DNA of 64,000 nucleotides from the NCBI GenBank assembly GCA_032718475.1, contig JAUCBJ010002633.1, positions 111,322 through 175,321 on the forward strand, given 5' to 3'. The DNA is from Nemertoderma westbladi. Lineage: Eukaryota > Xenacoelomorpha > Nemertodermatida > Nemertodermatidae. The position numbers and the translations under genes are program-made. Numbering within the stretch: position 1 is the first letter of the stretch; each line of letters opens with the position of its first letter. Below the pieces are notes generated by a model, which saw only the letters and a program-made list of their open reading frames with translations, made no database searches and was not told where the DNA came from. Of this stretch, positions 40,068 to 50,743 are shown in pieces.

Positions 40068-41055
40068 AAATTCCAGTGGACTAGACGAGTTTTAATAAAT
40101 CCATCATGGTTATATGGAGGTATTACGTCATTTTCTATTCTGGAGACATTATAATGTTTTCTAAATGAGTTTGCTTTATCTAATTGGTCCAAATGTTTTT
40201 GTAATTGTTCAAGTTCAACAAGGTCTAGGGGATTTATCAATGGTAGAAACTTTAAACTACGGGTTTCACCATATAATATTGAGCTAAGTGGACATAGTAG
40301 GGGTGGTCTTTGATCCCGTAAAATGAGTTCTGTAAAGGTCTAGTGCGTATGTTAACCTCGTGTACCATGCAACGGACAAGAATCTGCTCGATTGTCCGGA
40401 GGTTCAATGAGTATACCGTCGACACGAGCAGCTTCAATCGGGGACATTGTAACATAGGAGCGTCAGCGATAAGATCTCGAGATCTTAAGTTTATATCAAC
40501 CGGTTGAGGTTGTGCTGTCGCGAAGAGTTTATCTCTGAACTGAGGAACCATCGAAGGATGAAGGATGGTTTTGGAATAGAGATCAGTCATAAGTATCTGA
40601 GCTTCAGGTTGAGCTAAAGCTGCTTCTTATCTCTCGTTCATTTCGATATGTTTCTCCTCTAGCTGATTCTCCTCTGCTTGTCTTTGAAACCGTTCGCTCA
40701 AGAACTCTTGCAACAAATATTTACATCCAAGTTCAATATGTCCCTCCAGATTCTCGATTTCTCATTCGAACTGAGGTAAAGCTAATTCTTTTACCACTTG
40801 TACTTGTTGCTGCAATCTACATTTGTCTAAACAATCATAGGTTCCTTTTCCGATCTTTTGCCGAATTGCGTCCAGTGCATTCCGTATGACACTTTCCTCC
40901 ACCTCAGTGACAGGTTGTATCGGAGTCAAACCGGGACGATTATACGGGTTGCACAGAGATATTAGATGTCCGCGTCCCAATCCGGCTAGGTAGGAAGGGC
41001 GAATATCCAAGGAGCCCACAACCGGAGTGCCACCGACCAATTGTTCGGGTAGCAC

Positions 41056-41660
41056 TTAGTATTAGATACTTCGGTAGATATATATATTAGGTAGATACTT
41101 AGTATTAGGATGGGCACCAATTTATTCCAGAACATGTCTGGGGACGTTAACCACTGATTCTAGAAATTTTTGTCTTTTAAGTATATCGGTGGGTGCCGCG
41201 ATATCTTAATCGACTAGAATTTCAGATGGTCAAAGATTTTAACAGATTTATTGTTCAAAGAATTTAACAGATTTACTTTGACAGCGCTACTGTTAAATGG
41301 ACATCTTTCTACTATGTATTATTTGGAAATACGGTACGAGAGCAATATTGCAAGAAGCAATGTCAGTGAGAAGAGACAGGTCGTTTCCAAGGTCTACCCA
41401 GAGCTTGGTTTTACCGAGACACGAGGATCTTAACTTTGCATTCCTAATACTCTACTTTACTAATAATACCTAAAGTATAGTAGGAGCAGTATAGATTGTA
41501 CTTTAATAAGTACCGACATTTCATTTTACTGTAGTTATATATTAATAGTAGAATATGGACTGTAAGGAAGGAGAAAATGAAATTATTTCCCGCCGTTAAC
41601 TAAATATATATTATATGCTAAGTAATAAAATACGAAATATATTGCACTAATCTACTGTGG
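41056..41660. other. Intergenic, AT-rich
   Basis: Contains the direct words TAGATACTTAGTATTAG twice (near 41059 and 41092). No gene is recognised. Confidence 0.5.
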
Positions 41661-41910
41661 AGGTTATTTTGCAGCAACAAAATTAGAAGTAGTGAACAAT
41701 TTTCAACAAATTTGAAAGTTAAAATTTCCGGCTAATTGTTTTTTAATACAATTAATAATAACGCAAGAAACAAGACGATACTATCTATTGATCAATTTGC
41801 TTATTTTCAAAAATTTGGTGCTGGCACAACAATTTTCATCCACCCGCGAAAAATACATATTTGAAAGCTCTTATGCAATAATCGTGAATAATCGTCTAGA
41901 AAATTATTCT
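41661..41910 (+). mobile_element. Degenerate fragment of MITE 'A'
   Basis: It matches the interior of the piggyBac-like MITE A (56770-57330), with ATTTGAAAGTTA, GGCTAATT, AACGCAAGAAACAAGACGAT, AAATTTGGTGCTGGCAC and GCGAAAAATAC. Both termini are missing and many bases differ, so it is old. Confidence 0.65.
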
Positions 41911-42229
41911 ACTAAATAAAATTAAATAAAACGATCATAATAATATAAATTACATAATAATGCGTACATAAATATAAAATAAAACAAATAAAACAATATG
42001 GTCACACACCCACTCCAATCGATGTTACGTTAGGGAGTCCCTAGATGTTTATTGGATTATGGAGGTAGTCGTAGGAAGAGTCCCTTGTTTACCGTAGTTA
42101 CCAGATAACTCTCGGTCTCGTTCCAATAAACATAGGCGACCAACCGGGTGGTTAAGTTGCTGAGTTTAAAAAACAATTCCGGGTTTTTTGTAGTTACGTC
42201 GCATGACTACGAGTTCCACTGATCTCACT

Positions 42230-43400
42230 AAACCATCATGTGGGTCTCGATGATACGACCTGTCTGCCACCTCTTACGGGGAAGATCTGATTCCACTATG
42301 AGGACCATGTCTCTGGCGCTGACATTTTCTTGCTGCGCAAACCACTTTGTTCGAAGCTGCAGCATAGGAAGGTAATATTTTTCGAAATGGTCAGCGAATC
42401 GACTGGATAATAACTACATAAGTTGCCAAGTTTGTCGGCAGTATTAAACTCCGTCCATTATTTCCAACTGAGGGAGCATGGCTACAGGTTTCTTCAGTAG
42501 GAAATGTGCGGGTGTTAGCACTTCTAGGGAGTCTGGACTCGATTCGACTGGCATAAGCGGTCTCTCGTTAAGATAGGCGGCTATTTCTTCCATCAACGTC
42601 CTCAAAAGTTTGTCGGTGAGATATGCGCGGCATGGCACTACGAAGTTAAATGCGGTCTTCATGCTACGTATGAGTCTCTCCCAACTTCCTCCCCACCAAG
42701 GGGTGTCGGTGGCGTTGAAAGTCCAGCTGGATGCTGTCATTCTCAGCTGATCATCCACCTGTCTTTGGTTCGAATCGTTTACGTAAGCTTTGATCTTGTT
42801 GTTGGCTCCGATGAAATTAGTACCTTTGTCAGATCTCATAGTATTGCTAGTCCCAAAATGAGAGATTTGTCGGCGTAATCTCAGTATGAAGCTGTTGGTA
42901 GATAGATCGTTCACCATATCAAGATGGATCGCTCTACAAGTCATACAAACAAAGATGATGCACCATCGCTTCACTATAGTCCTAGCGTGATACACTTCAA
43001 TAGGGCAAAATAAATCCAAACCGGTATTGGTAAAGGGTGGTTCATAACAGCTTACTCTTTCCCTAGGTAATTCTGCCTCTCGCTGTGTTAAAGGCCTACT
43101 AAATGCTTTCCTACATGGTATACAGTTCCTAAGAACTTAGTTTAGCGTTCTACGGGGCTTATGGAAATAATAGCGAGTTCGAATTTCGCTAAGAACTCGT
43201 TCTCTACCATCATGGTAAAGCTTACTGTGAACATCTACAATCATCTTGGTTTGTATTTCAAGATTTCTAATTAGTATGGGAAATTTAGTGTCAAAGGACA
43301 ATGGGGCATTGGTTAATCTCCCTCCGACATGTATTAGCCCATCTATCATTGTACTATAAAAAGAATCCCTTAAGTGCATCTGTGGATTTCTCAACAACAG
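42230..43400 (-). pseudogene. BEL-1 integrase
   Basis: The zinc-binding part is in 43397-43137 (DGLIHVGGRLTNAPLSFDTK, DVHSKLYHDGRERVLSEIRT). The core frame 43019-42444 has MDLFCPIEV (Asp), TMRSDKGTNFIGANN (Asp) and TPWWGGSWERLIRSM (Glu), so all three catalytic acids are present. It also has the BEL-typical CMTCRAIHLDMV and YLNERPLMP. A C-terminal block with RTKWFAQQENVSARDMVL-like sequence continues in another frame to about 42230. Its role is cDNA insertion. Frameshifts separate the three parts. Confidence 0.85.
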
Positions 43401-43469
43401 GAAATACTTTTCGGAATTCTCATAACATTGCAGGAGTCTCAGTATTTGCTTGTTTGTATCGTCATGTTC

Positions 43470-44250
43470 TTAGTAACTGATTTTATCAGTTAGAAACTTA
43501 GTGGGTAGCCGATAAGTGGGAAGGTCTTTGACAGTGTGGATCTTTTCAGCTACTTCAGGGGTGGCGTCATTAGTGATCTTCATCCTGGAATAATTATGAT
43601 GGATACATCGCTGTAAATATACAATGGTTTTGCAAAGCCTATTCCAGGAACTATAATGAGCCATCACCCTCTGGATGATGAGAGAGAGTCCCTTTGAGAC
43701 ATCTGGTGTTCCAGACTTACAATATCTTTCTCTTATTTCAACAACCGCTTTATTCGGGGCTCGTGTAATGTCCATGGAATTTGGTTGGTTAGGATCAACA
43801 GTGGAGTCACCGGCGGTATGTAGCACAGACAGATCAATCGTTGGCTTTAACAGTTTGGATTTACTCATCCGGGTCATGGGTTTGACCTTTTCTGCTCCCT
43901 TGGCTTGTCTGATCTATGCCATGGTAAGATGGGGGGCTATTCCTCCTCTTCTTTACTTAGGAAGTCGGGGCCACCTAACCAATCAGGAGTATCTGTCAGT
44001 TCTTGAGGAGTTGCTCCTCTGGAGGTGATGTCGGCGGGATTAATCGTCCAAGGGCAATGTCTCCATTGATCTATATTAGTGCGACTGAATATAATAGCTT
44101 CTCGGTTAGTAACAAAGAAGCTGAACTGACAGGCTTTATTAGTGATATATTCCAGAACGAGTAATTCGTCAGTCCAATAAACGGTTTTCACTAATGGATA
44201 TTCGATCTGTTCAAGAACATTCCGGCCAATGGCTGTAGCGTATAGTGCCG
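43470..44250 (-). pseudogene. BEL-1 RNase H C-terminus and RNase H-integrase linker
   Basis: The frame 44191-43937 has VYWTDELLVLEYI (Asp-containing RNase H block), FVTNREAIIFSRTNIDQWRH and WTINPADITSRGATPQEL. The NPAD-SRG block is a strong BEL/Pao marker. The frame 43877-43470 is the linker, with SLIIQRVMAHYSSWNRLCKT, typical of the region before the integrase. A frameshift separates it from the RT/RNase H frame. Confidence 0.8.
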
Positions 44251-44253
44251 CAT

Positions 44254-44896
44254 TTAACTCCGCTCTAGGGACTCGTCGTGAATTAGGGCCTTTGAGGCGG
44301 CTAATGAAACTTTAATTCCATCGGGAGTTTCAACCCTCAAGTAGGCTACTATACCTATTCCGATGTCGCTGGCATCTCCAAAAACATGGAGTTGATAGGA
44401 ATAAGTGGGAAGAACGTGACCGAAATATGAATGGGAAATCTTAAAGTTCTCGATAGCTGGTAAAGAATCATTCCACTTCATCCACTTCTTTAGCAGTTCT
44501 CCCTGGAGTGGATTATCCCAAGAGTGGTTTTCGAGCCACATTTGTTGCACCAGACTCCGAGCAACCAGGATTACAGGACTAATAAATCCCAATGGATCGA
44601 AATAAGTGCTCAGAATACTCAGGCAAATCCATTTAGTTTGAACAGGATTTAGGCGTTGTTTCAGTTGAAAGAATAAAATGTCTCTCTCCGTGTCCCATTT
44701 CAGTCCAAGGGTTTTGGTTTCTGGGAGATCATCCTTAATGAGGTCAAGATCTTTAACACCTCGGTCTTCCACTGGGATCAACTCCAGGAACTTACGGGAG
44801 TTACTAGTGAATTTGGTTAGGCGAAATCCACATTGTTGTAGACACTCTACTGTTCCCTTGGCAACCTCAATTGCTTCTTCCACTGAGGGGAGGGAC
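44254..44896 (-). pseudogene. BEL-1 RT thumb and RNase H N-terminus
   Basis: From KSLPSVEEAIEVAKGTVE through FRLTKFTSNSRKFLELIP, TKTLGLKWDTERDILFF, STYFDPLGFISPVILVAR and QMWLENHSWD to HVFGDASDIGIGIVAYLRV (first RNase H Asp). This is standard BEL/Pao order. The frame enters directly from the TTAA at which MITE A is inserted, and would join the RT frame at 47177 in phase. Confidence 0.85.
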
Positions 44897-44900
44897 TTAA

Positions 44901-47172
44901 CCCTATTAAACCCGGGGGGGGGGGGGGTCAATATGACCCCCTCCCGTGGTTTTTTTATTATAATTCTGAAACAAACGCAGTTGGGAATGTGAAATTTTGT
45001 GACTTTTCCTAAAAATCTATTGTCTTCATGGTAGTGAAAACCGTTTTCAAAAATATTGGGTACTTTTCGAGTTATAGCACCATTTTTTAACCCTACTTTT
45101 GGCACTTTTTTTGAGACGTTTTTTGAAAATTACATTTCATTAAGGGGGGGGTACACCATTTTCGGCCAACTCTTCGATTTATCACTCTCAGCGTTTCAAA
45201 ATTGTTTGGTTTTGGCTAAAATTTGGCATATAGGTGCCTAAGATGGTATTCTACATGATAGTTCAGAAAAAAATTTTTTTTCGCTATTTAATATTAGTTA
45301 ATACTAGTTAACAACAAAAAAAACTTGGTGGCGCTTAAAACCCTAAGGCTTTTACAGTTTTGAACTTAATCACATGGAAGTTTTTTTATATGATAGATCA
45401 AAGATGGGGCAACATAACTATCAGGCGAAATTTTGTTAAAATAATTCTGCACCGCTAGGTGGCGCTGCAAATTTATGCAAATTTTTAGGTTTTTTATAAA
45501 TAGTATTAAATTTTATTAACAAAAAATTTCGAAAAGTTGCCTGATACTTTTATGCAGGGTGGCTATCTAGACACCCACAGAAAGTTTAAGACTAATTGCT
45601 CAAAAATTGTAGAAGTAGTAGGGTTTTGAAATTGACAATTTCATAAAAAAAATATTTGGAGATAATCGACCTTTCCTTATACATAGTAATAGTAATTTCA
45701 ATAGGATTCCCTAAATGGAAATTTACATAACTTGAAAACTAAAAGAGCTATTAAATAGCGGTTTTCAGATTTGGAAACACCATTCAATGGTGCATTATAA
45801 TAGACCATAAAAAAAATTTCGACATATTTTGGACCAAAATGGTGTACCCCCCCCCCTTAAATATGAATTGTAACATCTCTATTTTTGATTTACACCGGTT
45901 TTTTGGTGTTAGAAATTGGATGGAATTCATATAAATTGATTTAGAAATTTCAAACTTGTTTTTTTCGATGGGTGCCAAATTTTGGTGCCAGCACCAAATT
46001 TTGAAATAAGTCAATTTTGTAAATTGATTGTTTGAAACTTGTTTTTTACGCAATTGGGGTTTTTTGAGGTTCTGGATTCGATGAAATATATACGAGTTGA
46101 ACCAAGCGTATCAAACTTGTATTTTTCGGTGCTGTGTGCAAATTTTGGTGCTAGCACGAAATTTTGAAAATCCATTCAATAGATAAAATTGCTTGTGACA
46201 ATTTATTTCTTGCGTTTTAGAGGTTTATGGCTGTTCTGAATTCAATGGAAAATATAATTATCGAACTAGACATCTCAAACTTGTATTTTTCGGATGTGGG
46301 TGCAAAATGTGGTGCTAGCACCAAATTTTGAAAACCATCAAATATATCAATTGATTGTGTCACCTTGTTTCTTGCGTTATACGGGTTTGTGATGGTTCTG
46401 AATTCAATGGAATCAGTAAAAATTTCATAAGAGTTCTCAAACTTGTATTTTTCGCCGGTGGGTGAAAATTGTTGTGCCAGCACCAAATTTTGGAAAATAT
46501 GCAAATTGATAAGCAGATAGTATCACCTTGTTTCTTGCGTTATACGGGTTTATGAGGGTCCTGAATCCGATGGAATCAATAAAAACAGCACTGGACATCG
46601 CAAACTTGTACTTTTTGGTGATGGGTACGAAATTTGGTGCTAGCACCAAAATTTGCAAAATTACGCCGAAAAATACAAGTAGCAATGATCTGGCATATTA
46701 GAAATGTATTCCATTAGAATCAGCGCCCTCGAAAACCTGAAAATGTGAATTTATAGCATCGTATAAGTGAATTAAAAATTTTGTGTTCTAACTGAAAAGT
46801 GCTGGTTACTTGTTTTTTTCATTTTTTTCCTACGCAGAGAGGACTAAACAGCCATTTATAGTAATCATATCATTTTTAATTTTTGCACCCCAAAAAACCT
46901 GTATTGAAAAATAATTAGCCGAAAATGTAACTTTCAAATTTTGTGAAAATTGTGCACTACTTGTAATTTTGGTGCTGCAATATAACCACCCCAGTACATT
47001 TTTTCGAAAATTTCTTTTTTCGGTCGGATCCAGACAAGTGATACCTACGTACAAACAAAAAATCAGACGTTTTCGTAAATATTTGTAGATTTTAGAGGGG
47101 GGGGGGGGGGGGGGGTCAATATGACCCCCTCCCGGTATTTGTACAACATTTTATAGCCCTGTACTAATAGGG
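44901..47172 (-). mobile_element. piggyBac-like MITE 'A', copy 1, interrupting BEL-1
   Basis: The ends are CCCTATTA... and ...TAATAGGG, flanked by TTAA on both sides (44897-44900 and 47173-47176), as in piggyBac transposons. Subterminally each end has a G/C hairpin (GGGGTCAATATGACCCC). The interior holds diverged units of about 163 bp with a GGTGCTAGCACC palindrome and a CTTGTATTTTTCG word. No transposase. Length 2272 bp, of which 713 bp are a nested MITE B. A second copy interrupts BEL-2 at 56570-58052. Confidence 0.9.
45144..45856 (+). mobile_element. TTAA-type MITE 'B', complete, nested in MITE A
   Basis: 713 bp. Inverted ends are GGGGGGGGTACACCATTTT and AAAATGGTGTACC with poly-C. TTAA lies on each side (45140-45143 and 45857-45860). 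MITE A copy 2 has a single TTAA at the same place (57740-57743), so it shows the empty site. No coding region. Fragments lie at 1107-1426 and 9105-9460. Confidence 0.9.
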
Positions 47173-47176
47173 TTAA

Positions 47177-47704
47177 GGTTGTCATCCATGTAAATATCTC
47201 GTTTGATGTTGTCGATTACTGCTTTAGGGAAGGCGTCTCTATTATCATCGGCAGTGGTGCGCACTACCCATAGGCTATCCCTATCTCCCTGTAACGCTTT
47301 AACTTGCAGAAACATGCCTTCAATGTCTGAGGTGAAGGTGATAGAATATTGCCGGAGTCGTAATAATATTCCCAATAGTGATTGAGTAAGTTGGGTCCCG
47401 GCAACAATTTGGAATTAAGGGATTGTCCCTTATAAAGGGCAGAGCCGTCGAATACCACCCGGACTTCGTCTGGTTTACCGGGTTTAGGAACGTAATGATG
47501 GGTTAAGTAATATGTTCTCTCCATTATGGGTGTTTCTACCGGAACTCGCTCCGCGTATCCTTTATCTATAAACTTCTTTAATTGCATCTTATACATCTCC
47601 TTAGCTCGATCGTTGGTGCATAAGCGTTGGTGCAGTTGTTCGATTCTTTTGATGGCTAAGGGTCGGTTATTAATAAAACTGTGTTCCCTCTTTCGGAAAG
47701 GCAA
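47177..47704 (-). pseudogene. BEL-1 reverse transcriptase fingers/palm
   Basis: Frame 47704 has PFRKREHSFINNRPLAIKRI, YYLTHHYVPKPGKPDEVRVV, FDGSALYKGQSLNSKLLPGP. After a frameshift at about 47370, frame 47375 has IEGMFLQVKALQGDRDSLWV (first Asp region) and then abruptly DNIKRDIYMDDNL, the catalytic YMDD box. Compared with BEL-2 about 35 residues between DSLW and the YMDD approach are missing (the HIFGA-type block), an internal deletion. RT cannot be active. Confidence 0.83.
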
Positions 47705-47902
47705 ACCAATCTCGTAACGACCCTCCTCCTTAATGTAACTAGTAGTCGTGGCCTGGATTCCTTTAGCTCACTCCTCCTCTACCGATAATGCTTTATCATA
47801 AGAGTTGGGTTCCACAGCTTCCTGGGTAAAGAATCACACTGCCTGTTCATCTCGTGGCTTGGTATTGTATCGCTCTACTCCTTCATTGAGTTCGTCGTCG
47901 TC

Positions 47903-48121
47903 TTAAGCTAATAGTTCGTTATTCTGCTGTATGAGATTACATAATTCTGATTGATTAGTCCAAGTTTGAGTCTCAGTGAGGAGTTTGATAGCGTTATCCT
48001 CGTCATATAAAGTTTGTATATCGTCATTATCTGAGGAGCAGGAAGTTCCCTCAGCTATGATGTCATCTTCTTTCACGGTTTCCACACTCTCTCTTACCTG
48101 ATTGATATGTTCATTTTCCAA
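47903..48121 (-). pseudogene. BEL-1 pre-RT region, acidic
   Basis: 72 aa, acidic (ESVETVKEDDIIAEGTSCSS, DNDDIQTLYDEDNAIKLL). It lies upstream of the RT on the same strand, where BEL-2 has an equally acidic stretch between protease and RT. Assignment is by position. Confidence 0.45.
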
Positions 48122-48260
48122 TCTTTCCCTTAGTGTACGTCTGGATGGTCCCGGGAAATTCCAACCTACTCTAGTTCGTCCCGCATATGTTTGTAAGGAT
48201 CACGGTCGAGCAGGTCATTTCTCAATGGTCTCTAGCGCTTCATGCGCATTTTGGCTGAGT

Positions 48261-48909
48261 AACATTTGTACCCCTGGGTAATCTGTTCTAAATCTGGGGA
48301 CATTGTGTTGCTGGGCAAAGCTGTATTCGTCCCAGTTATAAGTGGAATCACACATCAAACAAGGTTAGTTGTTCTGTTGGTATTTGTGGAAGCAGTAAAA
48401 AATTACCAGTTGTTTAACTGCGAAGCTGAACTCAATTTATTAGTTAGGATAGTTAAGTTTAGCCGGCCATGGTGTTTTGGATCGCTCAGTTGGAGAGAGA
48501 GAGAGTGTCGCAACCTGAAGATGTAGCCACGCGCTAGTGGATATATATAATATTTAAAAATAAAATTACGTTGATTTTGAGCTATATATATAAAGTTAGA
48601 TATTTGGGTGACTAATTCATTTTTTTGAATTTTTTGAATTAGATTCAGAAAATATTTTCGTGTCATACCGGTATTTAAATGCTGTATAATAGCTATAGAG
48701 CCACATATTTGTTTAAATATTATACCGGTATTTATTATAACTATATATTTAAATTCACAATATTATATTGCGAATTTATTTTTCGTATTTTGACATTTGA
48801 GACAAAATAATTATTTGACAAATAATTTAATCGTATTTTCGATTAAATTATATACATCTCGAATTTTGTGAGATTTTAGCCGGAAGGCAAATAATTATAT
48901 ACTTGAGCA
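48261..48909. other. AT-rich region between the two BEL elements
   Basis: Very AT-rich, with AATAATTATTTGACAAATAA-type palindromes near 48810-48835 and two ACCGGTATTTA words. It should hold the 5' LTR of BEL-2, but I find no matching 3' LTR downstream, so I cannot define one. Confidence 0.4.
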
Positions 48910-50710
48910 ATGAGTGTCTCAGAGAAGGAGGCACTAGAGGACAGTTATGAAACGGCGGCCGGACCGCCAACTGATAACAGTGTTGACATAACTGTTGATA
49001 ACAATGCCGACTATGACGATGCAGCGAGTGACGCTGACGTAAGTGAACAGGAGGATGAGACAGCGACCAGTGAGGAAGAGCAAGGTGAGTTAATATTATT
49101 AGGATCCCCTACCGCTACTGTAAGGAAGGATTGCACAGCAGCCCGGCCAGAGGTGAGTGATAGGGAAGGTAGTTTAGTAGGAGCGAGATCCGGAGCCCAG
49201 TTTCCAGACCTGTGGGTATGGTAAGTGCCGTGGCCCCAGTGGCTGTAAGGAGTACCGGTAGTTACCGTAATAATCCCTCAAGTCCAAGGAGTGTGAGTCA
49301 GGTAATAGACAGTGATAGACATCGCAATAAAGAAGAAACTTCGCGCACATGCCGAACATATAACCCGGATGTCGGACAAGGTAAGGAAGATGCTAGCTGA
49401 CTCCAGTAACATCGGAAGGGAAGGGTTAGTAGAACTTAGAAATGGATATAACTCAGCGTTGTTTAAGCAGACAGAGGAGCTTGCAGTACTAGCGAAGAGA
49501 GCAGTGGTGTCTCAGTTGAGTGATGTAGCGACGAAGGTTTACGACAGGGCTCTGGCGGCCTTGTTGGAGCACAGTGCACTATCGGAGCGATTCCGACGAG
49601 TTAGGACAGAAAACTGGTTGCTATGGGCGTCGCAAGCACAGGCAACTCAGGTAAGTGACGCGGAGTTAAGGATCTTAGTGGAGCGGGAAGAGACTCAAGA
49701 CAAGGAGGAACGTAGATACCAAAGGGAAGTCACCAACTGGTTGATGCAGAGTAGAGTAGTACTACTGGGTCAGGTGTCACCGACGACAGAGAACATCCAA
49801 CAGAGGACGTTAACTCCACCCGACAACGCATCCAGAAACAGTGGAGATTCTCAGGTTAGTCACGCACGAGGGAAGGTTATATGTGCTAGATCCCTAGTTT
49901 CTCACAACTCGGCGGAGGAGAGAAGACGACGACTAGTCGAACAACAGGCAGAGTTCTTGCGTGCAGCGGAGGCCAGGAAGGAAGCCGAACGAGAGAGGGA
50001 GCGCAACCGGAAGTTAGACGCAAAGCTGCGAGAGTTGGAGGATATAAGTAAGCGTGAGCAAGCCGAACGCAAACAGAAGGAACGCGAACGCGAACTCCAA
50101 CTTGAATGCGAGCAGAAAGAACGCGAACTCCAACTTGAACGCGAGCAGAAATAACGCGAACTCCAATTTGAACACGAGCAGAAAGAATGCGAACTCCAAC
50201 TTGAATGTGAGCGCGAGCGCAAGGAAAGCAAACTTGAGATCAAGAAAGAGCGACGCACATTATATGAAGAAAAGGCGCGACTGGAACAAGAAAGCGCAGC
50301 GAGACTCGCAAGGGAAGAAGAGCAACATAAGTTAGTGCAATTGGAGAGTGCAAGACTAAACCTAGAAAGTGAAGAACGAACAAGAAAGGCGAAAGAAATC
50401 GCCGAGAAGGGGATGCGAATGATCGAAGAATGTGGGGCGAGTGTAGGTACTGAGTTGCAAGACCTGTTCACATAGCAGAAGGCCGAACAGGAGGCGAGAA
50501 CTCCGGCTATACGTGAGTCAACGGCGACCAGAATTCCTATACCCAGTCCAACTATTACGAGTACTCTGATCGCTAAACGATTTTCGACATATCGCACACT
50601 AGTTGGGATTAGTGCTTCACCGATCGCGCAGCATTCGCGCCATCAGGAGGGCGCATTGCGGCGCAACTATTATCGAGACGAAGAGGAGTTTATAGAAGAA
50701 ACTCCTTGAG
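48910..50710 (+). pseudogene. BEL-2 gag N-terminus: acidic region and coiled coil
   Basis: The first frame (48910-49224) begins MSVSEKEALEDSYETAAGPP and is very acidic. After frame changes near 49220-49310, frame 49312-50154 has helical sequence (RAHAEHITRMSDKVRKMLAD). It then has a long charged coiled coil (RKEAERERERNRKLDAKLRE) ending in imperfect 11-residue repeats of ERELQLEREQK type (50090-50220). A stop codon lies in this repeat at 50152-50154, and further stops follow. It is presumably particle-forming gag. The repeat probably arose by slippage. Confidence 0.65.
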
Positions 50711-50743
50711 GACGAGTATTGGGCGAACCAAACCGTTTGGAAT

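Larger units (their letters stand above)
39339..41055 (-). pseudogene. Unrecognised coding region, split by the ribozyme element
   Basis: The minus-strand frame begins MLPEQLVGGTPVVGSLDIRP (41055), runs to 40762, meets a stop, and continues with QEFLSERFQRQAEENQLEEK-like sequence. It goes on from 40590 (MTDLYSKTILHPSMVPQFRD, VDINLRSRDLIADAPMLQCP), then after one frameshift near 40255 resumes as INPLDLVELEQLQKHLDQLD and ENDVIPPYNHDGFIKTRLVH. At 40057 it is cut by the ribozyme retroposon. With one copy of the 11-bp duplication the same frame goes on beyond 39391 for a few residues to a stop. I do not recognise the protein. It precedes no other pol domain on its strand, and could be a gag-like protein of an LTR element or a decayed host gene. 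Confidence 0.5.
42180..48260 (-). mobile_element. BEL/Pao LTR retrotransposon 1 (minus), decayed
   Basis: Pol is recognisable on the minus strand in the order RT (47704 down), RNase H, linker, integrase zinc finger, integrase core and C-terminus (to about 42230). It is interrupted by MITE A at 44901-47172. Gag and protease are largely lost on the 5' side and I find no LTRs. It is broken by several frameshifts and stops. Together with BEL element 2 it forms a divergent pair around 48.2-48.9 kb. Confidence 0.82.

Noticed and set aside
45784-47054. Series of 70-95 aa minus-strand frames in MITE A copy 1
   Set aside because: They arise from the tandem 163-bp units and are repeated with variations; no conserved protein pattern and the other MITE copy breaks them.
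48261-48909. 5' LTR of BEL-2 and matching 3' LTR
   Set aside because: I compared this AT-rich stretch with 58302-59184 and found no convincing direct repeat.
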